NCBI GenBank assembly: GCA_951828515.1
Contig: OX639992.1
Coordinates: 1,178,001 to 1,242,000, forward strand
DNA length: 64,000 nt
Source: an uncultured Poribacteria bacterium
Lineage (GTDB): Bacteria; Poribacteria; WGA-4E; WGA-3G
Direction of reading: 5' to 3'
The notes under the pieces are model-generated. The model did not search any database. It saw only the letters and a list, made by a program, of their open reading frames with translations, and was not told the origin of the DNA. Made by a program: the position numbers and the translations under genes. Each line of letters opens with the position of its first letter. Position 1 is the first letter of the stretch. Shown one piece after another: positions 17,923 to 26,226 of the stretch.

Positions 17923-18342
17923 ATGCGTAAAACAATTTCATTGGACCAACTTCCACGTCAAATTGAAAACCTACTCCGGGCAAGTTGGGAAGGACATGAA
18001 AGTCTCGTCCTTGAAGATGATGGAAAGCCTGTAGCCGCAATCGTCCCGATGGATGAATATCGCAAATGGCATTCAGACACAGATGAAAACGTCTTTGACT
18101 ACGAACTTCCTACAGATTTGCTTGAGGCTTACCATAAATTATTAGATAAGAAATTCTCTACCGGCTTAACACCTCAAGAGGAAATTGAGTTGACCCAATT
18201 GGATCGGCAACTCAATGACGCAGAAGCAGCACAACCGCTCATACAATCCATGCAGAAGCGAATCGCCGCACGTGATGAAGATTGGAAGCAAAGATTTGAG
18301 GAGGTCGTTACCAAACTGCGTGAATTGAAGGAGCTGATGTGA
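17923..18342 (+). CDS. Phd/YefM-like antitoxin with helical C-terminus
   Basis: A 139-residue protein whose first 45 residues read ISLDQLPRQIENLLRASWEGHESLVLEDDGKPVAAIVPMDEYRKW, the pattern of prevent-host-death antitoxins (a DNA-binding dimer that also neutralises a toxin). The remaining 90 residues are a charged helical segment, longer than in most antitoxins. AAAGGAG precedes ATG 17923; an extended -10 (TGGTATAAT at 17877-17885) lies 38 bases upstream with no good -35. The gene ends directly against the next open frame in the same phase, separated only by TGA. Confidence 0.75.
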   Translation: MRKTISLDQLPRQIENLLRASWEGHESLVLEDDGKPVAAIVPMDEYRKWHSDTDENVFDYELPTDLLEAYHKLLDKKFSTGLTPQEEIELTQLDRQLNDAEAAQPLIQSMQKRIAARDEDWKQRFEEVVTKLRELKELM

Positions 18343-18642
18343 ATCAAAACACCTCCTGTCGTATCCGACGACGGTTTACTTCAACCGCTTACACCTTGCG
18401 GTGAATACCATATTTCCACGCTTCGCCTTAATCGCTCATGGCTGCAGCAACACCGTCGTGACCGGACTCAGAAGTGGGCAAGATTCAATGAAGCTTATCA
18501 ATTGCAGATAGAACTTGAACGGGCTATTGAAGCGCGACCGGCAGACGATGCAACTCGGATGATGCAACGCCTGCTCTCTTTCCTGTCCCAAGAGATCGAA
18601 GCCTTGCAAAACGAATTGGTAGTGGCCATCCCAATGTGGTAA
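18343..18642 (+). CDS. Partner ORF with no standard start codon (AUC start, readthrough or frameshift)
   Basis: After the antitoxin stop (18340-18342) the same frame stays open for 99 residues to TAA at 18640. The translation looks like a real protein: it begins IKTPPVVSDDGLL and continues with helical stretches such as QKWARFNEAYQLQIELERAIEARP and RLLSFLSQEIEALQNELV. No ATG, GTG or TTG occurs at its beginning, but AAGGAG at about 18326-18331 is at the right distance from the ATC at 18343. A GTG at 18341 overlapping the antitoxin stop is one base out of frame, so a single-base change could also explain it. Function unknown; it may be the toxin-side partner. Confidence 0.5.
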   Translation: MKTPPVVSDDGLLQPLTPCGEYHISTLRLNRSWLQQHRRDRTQKWARFNEAYQLQIELERAIEARPADDATRMMQRLLSFLSQEIEALQNELVVAIPMW

Positions 18643-18813
18643 TCTGAGGAATACGTCCAATAAAGACCAAAAATGGTACCTGCAATGTGAGTGGACACTA
18701 TCGAATTATTACAATTTAGCCATGTACCTAATTTATTACTCTACTGCCCTTCTATTCCTGAGGTTGCGGGCGAAATTTGTGACATCAACTCTGAATGAAA
18801 CATAAGGGAAGCA

Positions 18814-19440
18814 ATGATTGAAGAAATCGGAATAGGAATTTTAATTACGATTATAGGAGCACCCATTCTATGGTTTTTAAAAAAGGCTATAGGGGTGCAC
18901 ATTCTACGGTTTTTAAAAAAGGCTTATGGATCAGTTGCGAATAAATGCCGAGAGTTAAAGGCAAAAGTTGTAAACAGTCGTCGAAAATTAAAGACAAAAG
19001 CTGCAAACAGCCCTCATAAGTCTGATGAAAACTACAAGTTAAAGACAGAAGTCGAAGACCCGTCTCATCAGTACAATGAGAACTACAGAAAACGTTACGG
19101 CTCACTTGAAGGTTCTCACGTCAAAAGGCAAGTACCGATGTCGCTTGACAATGTTTCTGTAACAGTCGAATCTTTGTGGAAAGATGAGGTGTCTAAGTAT
19201 CAGTCGCCAGAAGGCATTGAAAGGATACTTCGAGAGGAAAGTAAAAGTTATTTTGGGTCGAGTCTTTCAAAAGATGGAATAAGCGTTGCAAATGATGAAC
19301 AATATCTGATGGTACTCGGCAGTCCCGGTTCTGGAAAATCAACCTTTCTCCGCAAGGTTGGATTTGAAGCGTCGAAAGGAAAAGAGGGGAGTTTTGAACG
19401 CGAATGTATCCCCAACCGCATCGGCTCGACGAAGGGGTAA
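18814..19440 (+). pseudogene. NACHT NTPase, N-terminal fragment (Walker A half)
   Basis: A 208-residue frame with an N-terminal hydrophobic segment (GIGILITIIGAPILWFLKKA), a basic repeated linker, and at residues about 169-182 VLGSPGSGKSTFLRK, the Walker A of a NACHT/STAND NTPase. It then runs ECIPNRIGSTKG and stops. Intact proteins of this type have about 150-200 more residues with Walker B (LDGLDE-type) before the helical part that appears in another frame from 19404. The junction near 19410-19430 therefore looks like an internal deletion with a frame change. Residues 14-25 are duplicated in tandem (36 bases). NACHT proteins act in bacterial immunity; this one is probably inactive. Confidence 0.75.
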
Positions 19441-20972
19441 GAATCTCCAAACAATGTTGTGAGATATTAAATGCGGAAGAACATCAAGCAACCAAAGCAC
19501 TAACACAGAACCCATTATTGCTTGCAATGCTGTGCATGGTTTACGATGATAAGAAAGATTTTCCGCTAAATCGAACAAATCTTTATGAGAGAGCGTTCAA
19601 CATTTTTCTCAAAAATCGGATGTCTGAGAGACTTGTTTACCGAGACTCGCCTGTAAATCAGTACTTGGAAATTTCGACTGTAAAGGAGATGCTTCTTGAA
19701 ATTGCAGCGAGGAATTTCAAGGCAGACCGTCCGCTTTTCAGTCGGGATGAACTCATCAACCAAATTCAAGAATTCTGCCAAGAGAATGTCAATACACCAT
19801 TAACCTTTGAGGCTTCTAAAATCCTAGACATGATCCTTGTTGATCAGGGACTCTTCGTTGAGCGACTCAAAGGTTTCTACTCTTTTCCCCACTTAACGTT
19901 TCAGGAGTATTTAACAGCAAACCATTTCACTGGAGATGCTGGGTCAATTCAGGTGTTGGTAACTGAATATTTACACGACAAGCGATGGCGTGGAATCTTC
20001 TTATTTGCTGCTGAACTGATGCCTGAAGCAGACAGTTTACTCTTCAAGATGGAAGTTGAAGCCTCTAAGTCTATCAACACTGATGGTCTCAAAGCATTGT
20101 TTGGATGGGCAAAACGTATCACAACCACCTCAGATAATCCATATAGTGGAATCGTCAAACGCGCATTTGCGGTCCGCCAATACTTTTCTTTGCGTATCTT
20201 GAATGAAATTTATGAAGAGGTCACTAACTTCGTTAACCGAGGCCGTAAGCCCGATCCAGACTCTAGACTCGATCAAGACCTTAACTTCTACCGAGAGCTT
20301 ACCGAAGACTACAGTCTCAAGGACAACCTCTATCTTGACTTCGACGAAGTTCCCAATCTGAGTTTCTACCATGAAGGCAGAGTTGACGCGGAACTTCTTG
20401 ACGTTTGTGGCTACTCTGAAGAAGACCTCTGCCTCTATCTCAATCAAAACCTCATCTCCTACCGAGATCTCTCTTTTTTCCTTTACCTCTATGAAAATCT
20501 CAACATTGACCTCTTACCCGATCCTGATTTCAACTCCTATCAAGATCTCTACCGATATACAGATGCCGATTTTTATCCTCTTGTTTATCCCAAATTTGGA
20601 GATGGATTTGACCTTGAGTTAAGAAAACGGATAACGCTCGTCCAACTTATAGAACAAGCAAAGATTTTCAAAGGAGTAGATTTACAGCGGTTGATTCACC
20701 GATTTAACGATCAACGGCAATTTATCAAGGCAGCAAGCGAAGGAGAGTCTGTTAAAACGCCAAACCAGTCTATTCACTACATATGGATCTCCGTTTTGGG
20801 GATCACCGATGATATGCTAGCGATTCCACGCGAAGAGATAGAGAACTATCGTCAGTATCTTCGCGCAGTGGCCCTCATTGTTAAATGTAAGGAAGCAACA
20901 GGCTGTGTTTCACCTGAGGTATGGCAGAGAATTGAAGATCGGTTGCTGAATTGGGATGTGGAAGGTGTATAA
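19404..20972 (+). pseudogene. NACHT NTPase, C-terminal fragment
   Basis: A 522-residue frame that continues the NACHT gene after the deletion. LTQNPLLLAMLCMVYDDKKDFPLNRTNLYERAFNIFLKNR is the typical helical region after the NTPase core, and FPHLTFQEYLTANHF the winged-helix part. Residues about 285-405 are a degenerate run of Tyr/Leu/Asp repeats (LSFYHE, YRDLSFFLYLYENLNIDLLPD, YQDLYRYTDADFY), followed by a conserved-looking tail EVWQRIEDRLLNWD. The only start near the beginning, ATG 19404, lies inside the upstream fragment's frame. It may still be expressed as a separate sensor-like piece, but Walker A and B are not on this fragment. Confidence 0.75.
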
Positions 20973-21083
20973 GGACTGGTGATTGACGGAGTTTATGGTC
21001 CTTGTATCAACCCTTTAACATATCACTCCACTTAAACAGATAGGACTATATGGTTTTGGGTTTTTTAGGTATTTTAGGGAAGG

Positions 21084-21143
21084 GTCGCGATCAGGAAATC
21101 CCTTCTACAGCAAAGCGTCGGGATTCGGAGATCCCTCCTACAG
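21084..21143. repeat. Two TCCCTNCTACAG-type repeat units
   Basis: The spacer 20973-21233 holds two related units, at 21084-21110 and 21117-21143, each ending ATCCCTTCTACAG or ATCCCTCCTACAG; the second forms GGGAT/ATCCC. Related ends (GCTCCTACAG) appear at 25970-25979 and 30397-30407. No gene is seen in the spacer. Confidence 0.5.
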
Positions 21144-21181
21144 AAGAACTAAATGCTCCCAATTTCAACGCCAAAAAACGC

Positions 21182-21211
21182 TTGACATGAAGGGCAAATC
21201 CAGACTAAAAT
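21182..21211 (+). promoter_or_regulatory. Promoter for the TPR-UnbV-ComEA unit
   Basis: TTGACA at 21182-21187 and TAAAAT at 21206-21211, 18-base spacer, 22 bases before ATG 21234, with GGAGG at 21219-21223. Confidence 0.55.
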
Positions 21212-21233
21212 GATTAGTGGAGGATAAACCATC

Positions 21234-22877
21234 ATGTCGCAAAAGGGAGTCCCGCTTCTTGCCTTTCTCCTAATCGTTTCCGTCAATCTTGCGTGGAATG
21301 CTACCGCACAAACACCCGAAGATCTTTACGGGCGCGGTATGCAAGCCGCACAGCGAGGACACTACACACAGGCAATCCGGTATTTTCAGCACGTTATTCA
21401 AAATGATCCTGCGTCTGCCAAAGCATACGCTGGGATCGGAACGGTTTATATTCAACTCAGTAAATTCGCTGAGGCGGAAGTTGCTCTCAAACAGGCACTG
21501 GATATCACACCGGGATTGTTACAAGCCGAAGCTAATCTTGCTTTGCTCTATACAAGAACCGGGCGTAATGACGAAGCAATTGACCTCTATCGAAAACTCA
21601 GCCAAAACCGCCCAGACTCCCTCCAAATACAGATTGGCCTCGCAACTGCTTATCAGAAAGCCTCCCGGTTTGCAGAAGCCATAGAAGCGTATCACCAGAG
21701 TCTCAATCTTTCACCGAAACTCGCCGAAGCCATGACGAATCTCGCCTCCTGCTATGAAGCAGTCAAACAGCAGGAGCAGGCAATTCATTATTACATATCT
21801 GCGTTAACCTTGAATCCTGAACTTACTATGGCAAACGGGAACTTAGGTGCTATTTATCAAAAACGGGGTGAACTGAACAAAGCACGTCCACTGTTAGAGA
21901 AGGCAATTCGGTTGGACCCTAATTTTACGGCGGCTTCCTATAGTCTGGGTTTAATCGCATCAAAGCGACGGGAATTCCAGCGTGCCGTCGCATTGTACCG
22001 CAGTGTCATCGCACAACAACCCGACCATATCGGGGCGTACTATAACCTCGCGCAGGCACTGTTCCGATTAAAGCAGGCGGCGGAAGGCACGCGCGCCATG
22101 GAAACCTACCGTCGTTTAAACGCAATCGCCCAAGAGATTGACACCCGCGAGCGCGCGATTCTTAACGAACCGAGCAATCCTCGCAAACAGTACCAACTCG
22201 GACTCACTTACGAAAAGCATGGAAAATTCGATAAGGCACTTGAGGCGTATCAGGCAGCAGTCAGACTTCAGCCACACTACGCCGCGGCACACTATAAACT
22301 CGGCAGACTCTATTTTCGCGAGCGCGAGTTCGACGAAGCAGAAAAAGCATATCTCAGTGCGATTGCGATTGAGCCAGAGCAAGCCGCTCTGCACGCTGGA
22401 TTAGGGGCAGTCTATTATTCGCAAGACCGGTTCGATGAAGCACTTATTGAATACAAAGCCGCTCTCGTTTATGATGCCTCATTAGTTCATGCCCAGATCG
22501 GCATCGCGGTCATCCACCACCGTCGCGGCGAATTTGAGGCAGCAATTGCAGCGTATCAGGCAACTTTAAAGTTAGACGCAGAGGCGCATTATGCCCTAAA
22601 CGGATTAGCAAGGCTTTATCTTGAAGGTGGTTCTGCTTCAGTATTGACAGGTAAAAAAAAGGTTAAAATCCAAGAAACTATCGCCTTGGCTGAACAAGCT
22701 GTCCGTTTAGCCCGTGTCCCGCAATACCTGCATACCCTCGCTTTGGCCTATTTTCAGGCAGGCGCGCATCAAGAAGCGTTGAAGACGATTCGGACCGCCA
22801 TCAAAATGGAACCCAAAAACGATGCTTTTCAACGAACATTGGCAAAGATGAAGGAGGCAGATGGAAAGCAGAAGTAG
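21234..22877 (+). CDS. Exported tetratricopeptide-repeat protein
   Basis: A 547-residue protein with a signal peptide (LLAFLLIVSVNLAWNATAQ) followed by about 14 TPR units from residue 26 to the end, for example AIRYFQHVIQNDPASAKAYAGIGTVYIQ and AIAAYQATLKLDAEAHYALNGLARLYLE. TPR arrays are protein-protein scaffolds; the signal places it in the periplasm or outside. It is longer than single-domain TPR proteins and has no attached catalytic domain. Its last 17 bases overlap the start of the FG-GAP/ASPIC gene, so the two are probably made together. Confidence 0.88.
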   Translation: MSQKGVPLLAFLLIVSVNLAWNATAQTPEDLYGRGMQAAQRGHYTQAIRYFQHVIQNDPASAKAYAGIGTVYIQLSKFAEAEVALKQALDITPGLLQAEANLALLYTRTGRNDEAIDLYRKLSQNRPDSLQIQIGLATAYQKASRFAEAIEAYHQSLNLSPKLAEAMTNLASCYEAVKQQEQAIHYYISALTLNPELTMANGNLGAIYQKRGELNKARPLLEKAIRLDPNFTAASYSLGLIASKRREFQRAVALYRSVIAQQPDHIGAYYNLAQALFRLKQAAEGTRAMETYRRLNAIAQEIDTRERAILNEPSNPRKQYQLGLTYEKHGKFDKALEAYQAAVRLQPHYAAAHYKLGRLYFREREFDEAEKAYLSAIAIEPEQAALHAGLGAVYYSQDRFDEALIEYKAALVYDASLVHAQIGIAVIHHRRGEFEAAIAAYQATLKLDAEAHYALNGLARLYLEGGSASVLTGKKKVKIQETIALAEQAVRLARVPQYLHTLALAYFQAGAHQEALKTIRTAIKMEPKNDAFQRTLAKMKEADGKQK

Positions 22878-24543
22878 CATTATAGGCATCGTAACCCTGT
22901 TCTTAATCGCAATTGTCGCACAAGGTATCCCTATCCACACTGTGGGTGCGGACACCGGCATTCAATTCGTCGATGTGACGCAGGAAGCAGGTATCCACTG
23001 GCAACACGTTGACGGACGGAGTGGACAGAAGTACTTCATGGAAACGCTCGGTTCCGGTGCGGCTTTCTTTGACTACGACAGGGACGGTGATCCTGATTTG
23101 TATTTTGTTAACGGCGCGCCACTTCCGGGATACGTCTCGCAAGAGATTCCAACCAATTGCCTCTACCAAAATAACGGCGACGGCACATTCACGGATGTCA
23201 CCGAAAAAGCAGGTGTGGGGGATACCGGCTACGGACACGGTTGCGCCGTGGGCGATTATAATAACGATGGTAAACTGGATCTTTACGTCACAAACTACGG
23301 CACTAATCGGCTCTATCGTAACAACGGTGACGGCACGTTTACAGAGATTGCCGAATCCGCAGGCGTGACGGAGCCACGTTGGAGTACGAGCTGCGCCTTC
23401 GCTGATTATGACCGAGATGGCAACCTCGACCTCTACGTCGTCAATTACATTGTTTTTGACATCGATGAAAATCCGTGGTGTGGACTCAAGGAAAAAGGGA
23501 TTCGCGCCTACTGCGAACCCGATAACTTCATCGCTCAATCCGATACGCTCTATCGCAACAACGGTGACGGCACGTTCACCGACGTTACAAAAACAGCGGG
23601 CATTTACAACACGACCGGCAAAGGTTTAGGCGTTGTCTGGGGTGACTATGATAACGACGGTGCACTCGACATCTATGTCGCTAACGATTCTACAGAAAAC
23701 CTCTTTTATCAGAACAATGATGACGGCACTTTTGAAGAGGTCGGTTTCATGGTCGGAGTCGCCCTCAGCGAAGACGGTGCCGCTGAAAATGGAATGGGCA
23801 CAGCTTTTGGCGATTGGAATAACGATGGATGGCTCGACCTCACCGTCACGAATTATGCCCTACAGACGAACACGCTCTACCATAACGACGCAGACGGCTT
23901 TTTTACAGACGCAACAGCCATGACAAAAACGGCGCAACTCACCTATCCCTATCTCGGCTGGGCAACCGCTTTTATTGATTACGATAACGATGGATACCAA
24001 GATCTCTTCGTTGCCAACGGGCATCTACACGAGAATCTCGCCGAGATTGAATTGGAAGGCACCTACGGGCAACGCAATCTACTCTTCCGAAATAACCATG
24101 ACAACACCTTTACCGAAGTCTCTGAAACCCTCGGTCCCGGTATGAAGTTGGCGGACGTAAGTCGCGGTGCTACTTTTGCAGATTATGATTTAGATGGTGA
24201 CATCGACATTGTGGTAACCAATTCCAACACCGCGCCACGCCTTCTACGTAATGATGGCGGTAACCGAAAAAACTGGCTACAGATCCGATTGACTGCAACA
24301 AACGGTTCTACGGATGCGATTGGCACGCGTGTCAAGATCACGACGGAAAAACTCACACAGATACGTGAGGTACGGAGCGGAGACGGCTACCTTTCACAGC
24401 AAGATCTTACGCTCCATTTCGGAATCGGGGATTACGAACAGGTGGATAGTATTGAAGTGCAGTGGCAAAGCGGAAAAAAGCAGTTTCTCAGAAGTGTCCG
24501 AGCAAATCAGGTACTATCTCTTGAGGAAAATGGGAATGAATAG
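22861..24543 (+). CDS. Exported FG-GAP/VCBS repeat protein with ASPIC/UnbV C-terminal domain
   Basis: A 560-residue protein with a signal peptide ([23 protein letters not shown]), then repeated calcium-binding-like FG-GAP/VCBS units such as [35 protein letters not shown] and [17 protein letters not shown], which build a beta-propeller, and a C-terminal ASPIC/UnbV domain ([52 protein letters not shown]). Such proteins are outside the cell membrane and may bind carbohydrate or protein ligands. The start overlaps the TPR gene by 17 bases, and the stop overlaps the ComEA-like gene. Confidence 0.92.
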   Translation: MESRSSIIGIVTLFLIAIVAQGIPIHTVGADTGIQFVDVTQEAGIHWQHVDGRSGQKYFMETLGSGAAFFDYDRDGDPDLYFVNGAPLPGYVSQEIPTNCLYQNNGDGTFTDVTEKAGVGDTGYGHGCAVGDYNNDGKLDLYVTNYGTNRLYRNNGDGTFTEIAESAGVTEPRWSTSCAFADYDRDGNLDLYVVNYIVFDIDENPWCGLKEKGIRAYCEPDNFIAQSDTLYRNNGDGTFTDVTKTAGIYNTTGKGLGVVWGDYDNDGALDIYVANDSTENLFYQNNDDGTFEEVGFMVGVALSEDGAAENGMGTAFGDWNNDGWLDLTVTNYALQTNTLYHNDADGFFTDATAMTKTAQLTYPYLGWATAFIDYDNDGYQDLFVANGHLHENLAEIELEGTYGQRNLLFRNNHDNTFTEVSETLGPGMKLADVSRGATFADYDLDGDIDIVVTNSNTAPRLLRNDGGNRKNWLQIRLTATNGSTDAIGTRVKITTEKLTQIREVRSGDGYLSQQDLTLHFGIGDYEQVDSIEVQWQSGKKQFLRSVRANQVLSLEENGNE

Positions 24544-24934
24544 CGTATCGGATGCCGTTGAACGCCATTATTGGAAAGCGGTTACTTTTCTGGTGATACT
24601 GATATTAGCTGGTAGCGGATTTTGGGGGGTGCGGCGGTTTGCACCTGCCGTGTTCCTTGGAAAACCGGATTTAATTGCCGTCCCGAACGAGGAACGTCCA
24701 CACGTCCAAACAACAGAGATATTAGCACCCAACACGCCCGAACTTCTCAATATCAACACCGCCTCTGCGGAAGAACTCCAAATCCTTCCGAACATCGGCA
24801 CACAGATGGCACAAAGAATTGTCGACTATCGAACGCAACACGGCACGTTTGCCAGTGTGGATGCTCTTCAGAACGTTAAAGGTATTGGTGCCAAGACGTT
24901 GGAGAAGTTAAGACCTTTCGTTGATGCGAAATAA
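24536..24934 (+). CDS. ComEA-like helix-hairpin-helix protein
   Basis: A 132-residue protein with one N-terminal membrane segment ([18 protein letters not shown]) and a C-terminal double helix-hairpin-helix: [30 protein letters not shown] and [25 protein letters not shown]. This is the DNA-binding module of ComEA, which captures DNA outside the inner membrane during uptake. No other competence gene is visible, so the role is inferred. ATG 24536 is preferred because GAGG at 24523-24526 is nine bases upstream; ATG 24530 is too close. It overlaps the end of the ASPIC gene by eight bases. Confidence 0.85.
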   Translation: MNSVSDAVERHYWKAVTFLVILILAGSGFWGVRRFAPAVFLGKPDLIAVPNEERPHVQTTEILAPNTPELLNINTASAEELQILPNIGTQMAQRIVDYRTQHGTFASVDALQNVKGIGAKTLEKLRPFVDAK

Positions 24935-24935
24935 C

Positions 24936-24954
24936 TATGGTAAAATATACAATT
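24936..24954. repeat. 19-nt repeat TATGGTAAAATATACAATT, second copy
   Basis: Identical to 9071-9089; begins two bases after the ComEA-like stop. Confidence 0.6.
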
Positions 24955-24973
24955 ACCTATACACCAGAAGATT

Positions 24974-24994
24974 GGCGAGGTTAGAAACCGCGCC
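24974..24994. repeat. GGCGAGGTT-AGA-AACCGCGCC hairpin repeat
   Basis: Nine-base stem with one mismatch; same family as 17796-17816 and 40630-40654. It lies between convergent genes but has no T-run on the plus strand. Confidence 0.55.
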
Positions 24995-25034
24995 AGCGGG
25001 GGTGGGGGTTTTTCGCTTCCATTGAAATGTAAAC

Positions 25035-25628
25035 TTATTTTGATAATTCACCATAAATCTCTATCCGACCGGTCTCTGTAAAAACATGCTGAACCGGCAC
25101 ATCCCACTTCTGCGGGAACGTATCTTCTACAAGTTGCATCTGATATGCCAATCCGATTGCAACAGCGTGTGGACACTTCGTGAGAAACCGGTCGTAGAAA
25201 CCTTTGCCGTATCCGAGACGATACCCATTACAATCGAAAGCGATACCGGGAACCACGATGAGTTGAAGGTGTTCGGTGGGAAAGATTGGGCATGCCGCGC
25301 TCGGTTCCAACATGCCGTAGGAATGGCGCACTACCTCTGTTTTTAGGTTCTGAATCCGTCGCGGGACGAGTTCCAATCGCTCAGTATCGACAACAGGCGC
25401 GCACACCTGCTTGCCTGAATTAAGTAAGCCTTCAAGCAAACCGGTGGTTTCAACTTCACTTCTCATATTCAGATAGAGCATCACAGCGTCGAAACCCTGA
25501 CGCTGTATCCAGCGCGCAGTGGAATCAACGATACGCTGGCTGAGCCGCCTCCGCTCTTCCGAGGAGAGTGTCTCGCGTCGGTGGAGTGTTTCAGCACGGA
25601 CGCGTTCCCTTTCGGTCGCGATCTTCAT
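25035..25628 (-). CDS. 5-formyltetrahydrofolate cyclo-ligase
   Basis: A 197-residue enzyme of family length that converts 5-formyl-THF to 5,10-methenyl-THF with ATP. Diagnostic segments are RRETLSSEERRRLSQRI near the N-terminus, AVMLYLNMRSEVET, and the C-terminal signature LIVVPGIAFDCNGYRLGYGKGFYDRFL with the phosphate-binding glycines. It lies six bases downstream of the BMC vertex gene, so the two are likely on one transcript. It acts in cytoplasmic one-carbon metabolism. No ribosome-binding site of note. Confidence 0.93.
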   Translation of the reverse strand: MKIATERERVRAETLHRRETLSSEERRRLSQRIVDSTARWIQRQGFDAVMLYLNMRSEVETTGLLEGLLNSGKQVCAPVVDTERLELVPRRIQNLKTEVVRHSYGMLEPSAACPIFPTEHLQLIVVPGIAFDCNGYRLGYGKGFYDRFLTKCPHAVAIGLAYQMQLVEDTFPQKWDVPVQHVFTETGRIEIYGELSK

Positions 25629-25634
25629 CGTTCT

Positions 25635-25922
25635 TCACTTCTGAAACCGGACTTTTCCAGCGACTTCTACGATATCAACAATCGCCATAATCACAGCGTC
25701 GACCGGTTTGTTGCTTGTCACTTGGGTCTGACGCGCGGAACTGCCGGTCGCGACAAGAACAATCTCGCCGATACCTGCCCCGACCGCATCTACAGCGACA
25801 GTATATGTCCGATCGACCTCTCCATTGAGATCCACATTTTGGACAACCATCAGTTTGCTTCCGATTAATTTTTCATCTTTCTGCGTCGCGACGATTGTCC
25901 CGGTAACTTTACCAAGGATCAT
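25635..25922 (-). CDS. EutN/CcmL family bacterial microcompartment vertex protein
   Basis: A 95-residue protein that matches the pentameric vertex (BMC-P) family over its whole length: MILGKVTGTIVATQKDEKLIGSKLMVVQ at the start, VDAVGAGIGEIVLVATGSSAR in the middle and KPVDAVIMAIVDIVE near the end. Such pentamers close the corners of protein-shelled organelles. No shell hexamer (BMC-H) or encapsulated enzyme gene is in the window, so here it is an orphan next to the folate gene. It may serve a shell encoded elsewhere or have another role. Confidence 0.9.
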   Translation of the reverse strand: MILGKVTGTIVATQKDEKLIGSKLMVVQNVDLNGEVDRTYTVAVDAVGAGIGEIVLVATGSSARQTQVTSNKPVDAVIMAIVDIVEVAGKVRFQK

Positions 25923-25945
25923 GTAATAAAAAACCTTTCGTATGA

Positions 25946-25977
25946 GTAGGGGAATCGCGAGTAAAACTCGCTCCTAC
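25946..25977. repeat. GTAGG...GCGAGT-AAA-ACTCGC...CCTAC hairpin repeat
   Basis: Inner 6-bp stem GCGAGT/ACTCGC with loop AAA and outer GTAGG/CCTAC. It lies just upstream of the BMC vertex gene and belongs to the CTCCTACAG-type repeats. Confidence 0.5.
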
Positions 25978-26152
25978 AGGAAGAATTTATTTCAGCATCA
26001 TCGGATTTGAGTGAGCCTATTTCACGAGAGTTGTAGTAATTATACACGGAATCCGCTGAAATTTCAAGTCGCAATCTACACTATCAAAAAGTGCATCCAA
26101 AAATGTGTATAGGTGGTAGAACCGAAATGCCCTGAGACATCGGAAGGCAAGA

Positions 26153-26181
26153 TTGACAAGAGACCGATAATGTGCTAAACT
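26153..26181 (+). promoter_or_regulatory. Promoter for the thiO-like gene
   Basis: TTGACA at 26153-26158 and TAAACT at 26176-26181 with a 17-base spacer and TGC before the -10. The predicted start site near 26188 leaves a leader of about 39 bases to TTG 26227 and excludes the TTG at 26194 as a start. Confidence 0.65.
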
Positions 26182-26226
26182 AATTTTAGAGTATTGTTTC
26201 GATTCTCTGGTAAAGTGGAGGGAAAT

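Noticed and set aside
21084-21143. Two-unit repeat as a CRISPR-like array
   Set aside because: Only two units, diverged, with a six-base gap; matches a dispersed intergenic repeat type instead.
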